DNA of 64,000 nucleotides from Maea johnstoni (Eukaryota > Annelida > Polychaeta > Spionida > Magelonidae). The stretch spans positions 5,781,087-5,845,086 of the forward strand of contig OZ012693.1 in the NCBI GenBank assembly GCA_963942565.1. Reading direction: 5' to 3'. The notes below the pieces were generated by a model, which saw only the letters and a list, made by a program, of their open reading frames with translations, was not told where the DNA came from and did not search any database. How positions within the stretch are numbered: the stretch's first letter is position 1; each line of letters begins with the position of its first letter. The position numbers and the translations under genes are program-made. Shown one piece after another: positions 36,919 to 64,000 of this stretch.

Positions 36919-38769
36919 TCTAAGACGAATAATGAGCTAACACAGTCTATGTAATACACATCTTTATTACAAAGAGTTTCGTGCTTTACATCCACTATGT
37001 ACGAATCTTGGCGTCCCTGCATAATAACATTGTTTTCAATTTGATGAACCCTTTTTTCAAGATGCAATTCCTTTGATGTAAATTATACATTATTTCAACA
37101 TTGCAGTAGGCAAGTTTTCCTAATGGAAATAGTACTCAATACATTATATTTCTTTACAATATTGAAACACAGGCAGGTTTTCCTTATTCACATATTAAAT
37201 CAATTCATTAATATTTTGTCAATATTGAAATGGAGGCAAGAAATAAAATAGTATATGATAAATTGCATTTGTTTTGCAATACTGAATAATTTAACTTAAG
37301 GTGTTTTGACTGAATAAAATAAATAAGTTACTTGAAAAATATTTCAAAGCAAGTTGTTTTTCTCTCTGATGAGAAAGTCTTTTTAAATATCTCAACCCTT
37401 TCATGCATGAAGCAGCCAAAAATGACCAGACAGTTATAGTGATCATTTTTATTACAAATGCATTATATAGAGAATATTTTAAGAGAAAATATTATTCAGA
37501 TATCAACCTAGAGTTATTCTTTGGATGATATCATCGTTTATGTTTAGTAACACAAGGTATATCCTTAAATATAACAGATCTAGATAACACTTTATTGTGG
37601 AATTATAGGCATGGAAATGTTAATGATATTACATCATAAGATATTTGTATTTGTCAGATTACCATTAGGCTACAAGTAGGATTTCAATCTTACTTCATTG
37701 ATAAATAATTTTGGCATTTTTCTTAGAGCACCTTTGTCTGGATCATCATATAAATAATACTATTAATTCAGATCATTACATTTAGCAATGGTTGTTTACT
37801 TTTATTTTATTATAATGGCGACATGCCCATATTTTTGAGAAAAAAACCATTTCAAGTCAACCTTGACTGAAAACTCAGCCCTTAACAACAATCTGTGTAA
37901 ATCTAAACCTTAAACTGGAAATATGTATGCGAAAGATAGGGGTTCACTATAAAACGGACAGCTTTTATAAATAAAGGTAGATATAATAAGCTTTTGATTA
38001 ATAAGTAAACAAATAGCAATAACTTTGATGATTTCTAACTTCAAATAATGGGTACAAACCCATCCACTCATTTCAATATGCATGTTGATACAGAACGCTT
38101 TCTTTCTATTGAAAAATACATGTAGCATCATCATAACAATAAGAAGTTGGTTTTCATCCATGCTATAAGACTTGAGTGTACACCCTTCTATAAAGTTCAT
38201 TTGTTCACAAAAATATAAAATTCATACTTTTTATAAATCTTTTACTTCACAAAAGACCTTCTCTTCAATGACACATTTAATGCCACTTTCTCAACAATAC
38301 ACACTCAATGGAAAATGATCATGAACTCACAAATATTCACATCCTAATTTTAAACCAAATATATATTTTAACCTGAAAGCTATTGGGAATATAATACCCC
38401 AAATTGTATTCTTTCTGAAATAGTATCGCTATCAATTCTTTAAATAATCATTAACTACTCCAGCATGTTTTTGGATAATTACAAAAATGGCCTACATACA
38501 AAGGCCATTTCCATTCATTCAACAAAGAGACTTGAATCCTAGATGCATGTGTGACATCTTTATGGGTGTGCCAAACTTTACAAAGCTGTTTTCATGATTA
38601 CTAAGGGGGAAGATTATACATGCTTTATAAATCCTAAATTCCTAATAATTTACAATTCTCAAAGTTTCATCATACCTGATCAGGACTAACACTTATATAC
38701 ATGCTACACTACATACTTCCGTGCCATATACATAGGCTGATATTTTACCACTTTACACTTAGTTTGATT

Positions 38770-38955
38770 TACACCTAGTTATTTTTGGCAATATCTTGGC
38801 CAAGGCATCCATTTTATTCATGAAGACCTCACTTAAGCATGCTATGTTCTGGTGTGCATACTTTTTGGTGAGGTGTTTATGATATATTAAAATTCAAACT
38901 AAAATCCTAAGCAATATAATACCAGATATTGCCAAAAATGACTAAAGCTTGGTAA
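38770..38955. repeat. Foldback element
   Basis: TTAGTTATTTTTGGCAATAT-type arm (near 38776) is mirrored by ATATTGCCAAAAATGACTAA near 38926. Middle unrelated, no ORF. Confidence 0.5.
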
Positions 38956-39231
38956 TGGCAAATCAAATATACTTTGAGATCATTCATGGTGGGTTCAATT
39001 CAATGTCCTAACTCCTAGGTTCTTCCCATCTTGGAAATACTAGAATGTTTATTTATAGTAAAGCTACAAACGTTTCTTTTTTGGGAGGCACTATCAATAT
39101 CACTGTTGAAGATAGATTGGATTTCCTCTCATAGAAAATTAATAATACTGAAAATGTTTCAACAGGGTTTGGAATTTTAAACTTCCATTATGTTTCCATC
39201 TGCTGAGCAATGATGGATTTGTAAAGGGCAG

Positions 39232-39461
39232 TTAACCCATTAATGCTTAAGAGCTCCTCTAGAAACTGTCGTCTGGATCAATGATACTTTTGGCATAACT
39301 TTAGAATCAAGCATAATTTTACAAAATATTTGAAGGAGAGTTGTTGGTAATGTTCTGATTGACATTTCTCAATCAAATATTTTCCTGACTTTGCTTTTGC
39401 CTGCAAATTATCATTAAAATTGTCAGGCTGCTTTTGGGCGCTGTGAGCATTAATGGGTTAA
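39232..39461. mobile_element. TTAA MITE, family C, perfect 15-bp TIR
   Basis: TTAACCCATTAATGC (39232-39246) and its exact complement (39447-39461), 230 bp. Diverged relatives sharing the ATATTTTCCT / TTTTGGGC blocks lie at about 44185-44395 and 46985-47165. Confidence 0.9.
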
Positions 39462-39895
39462 ATTGACTAAAAAGTTACAGTAGTGGTGGGGGAATACTTT
39501 TTTTGCTTCCAGCAAAGCAAAATCATTGCCATGAGAAATTTGATATCTCTTACCTACTGTTATGCTCCATCTGGAATATTGTCTAGAATAAATATAGAAT
39601 ATGGAATAAAGTTTTGAACATATCCCGAAAATATCTTAATCTACGCTGAGGAAAGTTGAGATGTTCTCATTGTAAGAATTCTGCAATATTGTAATTGCCA
39701 TTGATGACCATTCATATGTTGCAATCGCAGAAGCTAAGGAAAATTGAAATCTGTGTCAAGAAAAGTTCTGCAGTTGAAATGTTCCTATTGAAGAAATTCT
39801 GGAATATTGTAATCGTCATTGATGAAAGTTCAGATGTTGCAATTGCAGACGTTCAGGAAAATATAAAATCATCATCGAGGAAAGTTGTCTTTTTA

Positions 39896-63684
<23,789 letters not shown>

Positions 63685-64000
63685 CTGGAAAACAAATTAA
63701 AAGCTTGAATCAGCAAAGTAAACATAATACTATAAGTAGGTCAGATGTAGGCACGTCTCAAAACAGGTTTAGTTTTATTGAGACATGCTTAAAGGGCAAA
63801 TGCACCATTGGGATAACTTGTGCTAAACATGTAGTGCCATATGGTATGTGTTAATTGCCCAACTCACAAATCCATTCCCAGATTTATATTTGTTTGAACA
63901 GCAAGAAGTCATTTCAATATATATGATTAAACCTACACAGTGATTTAAGCCGCAGACAAACAATGTATGGTCAAAAATGCACTCATTTGTTTGTACTCAA

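Larger units (their letters stand above)
36440..39895. other. Gap between convergent genes; MED25 3' flank
   Basis: No supported gene. Minus-strand AATAAA candidates for MED25 occur near 39050 and 36965, so its 3' UTR could be 0.8 to 2.9 kb. The 3' portion is AT-rich, with the SINE head and two foldback elements listed separately. Confidence 0.5.

Overview
The window is nuclear DNA of an animal. It has GT-AG spliced genes with long AT-rich introns, a dense load of short inverted-repeat transposons, very long (AT)n, (TAC)n and ATT/ATG-type microsatellites, and a Tx1/L1-type LINE. The host genes (syntaxin-7/12, TEX52-like, a CCDC181-like protein, MED25) are bilaterian. The repeat style suggests a marine invertebrate, possibly a bivalve or other lophotrochozoan, but the species cannot be fixed from sequence alone.

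Layout. 407-5237 (+): the 3' half of a syntaxin-7/12 gene, with six decoy copies of an exon start and a 2.4-kb inverted-repeat transposon in its last intron. 5238-12907: intergenic, transposon relics and an (AT)n tract. 12908-14782 (-): TEX52-like gene. Its probable first exon lies near 17.5 kb, head-to-head with a three-exon gene (17619-35238, +) for a 1,017-residue CCDC181-like coiled-coil protein. The two probably share a bidirectional promoter. The 13-kb first intron of the CCDC181-like gene holds an antisense LINE of about 11.8 kb. 35239-39895: 3' flanks of two convergent genes, with transposons and a tRNA-like SINE head. 39896-63684 (-): fourteen exons of MED25, from the end of the VWA domain through the activator-binding ACID domain to the glutamine-rich C-terminus. 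The 5' end lies beyond the window. Its introns are filled with satellites, MITEs, a 2,000-bp inverted-repeat element and a Kolobok-like element with a THAP relic.

The most notable object is the LINE at 18396-30213. It is bounded by identical 12-bp target duplications inside an ATT/ATG microsatellite. Read on the minus strand it is ordered: 5' UTR with a CRE site, ORF1 (coiled coil plus RNA-binding domain), an extra intact 834-codon ORF (SUMO motifs, zinc-binding region, TatD-like domain lacking its catalytic residues), a tandem satellite, ORF2 (endonuclease, reverse transcriptase, CCHC) and a short 3' UTR. ORF1 has one stop and ORF2 one frameshift, while the extra ORF is open throughout. A TatD-like cargo ORF inside a full-length LINE is not something I know as described.

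Exon coordinates were derived by joining reading-frame-compatible GT-AG borders by eye. There is no transcript evidence.
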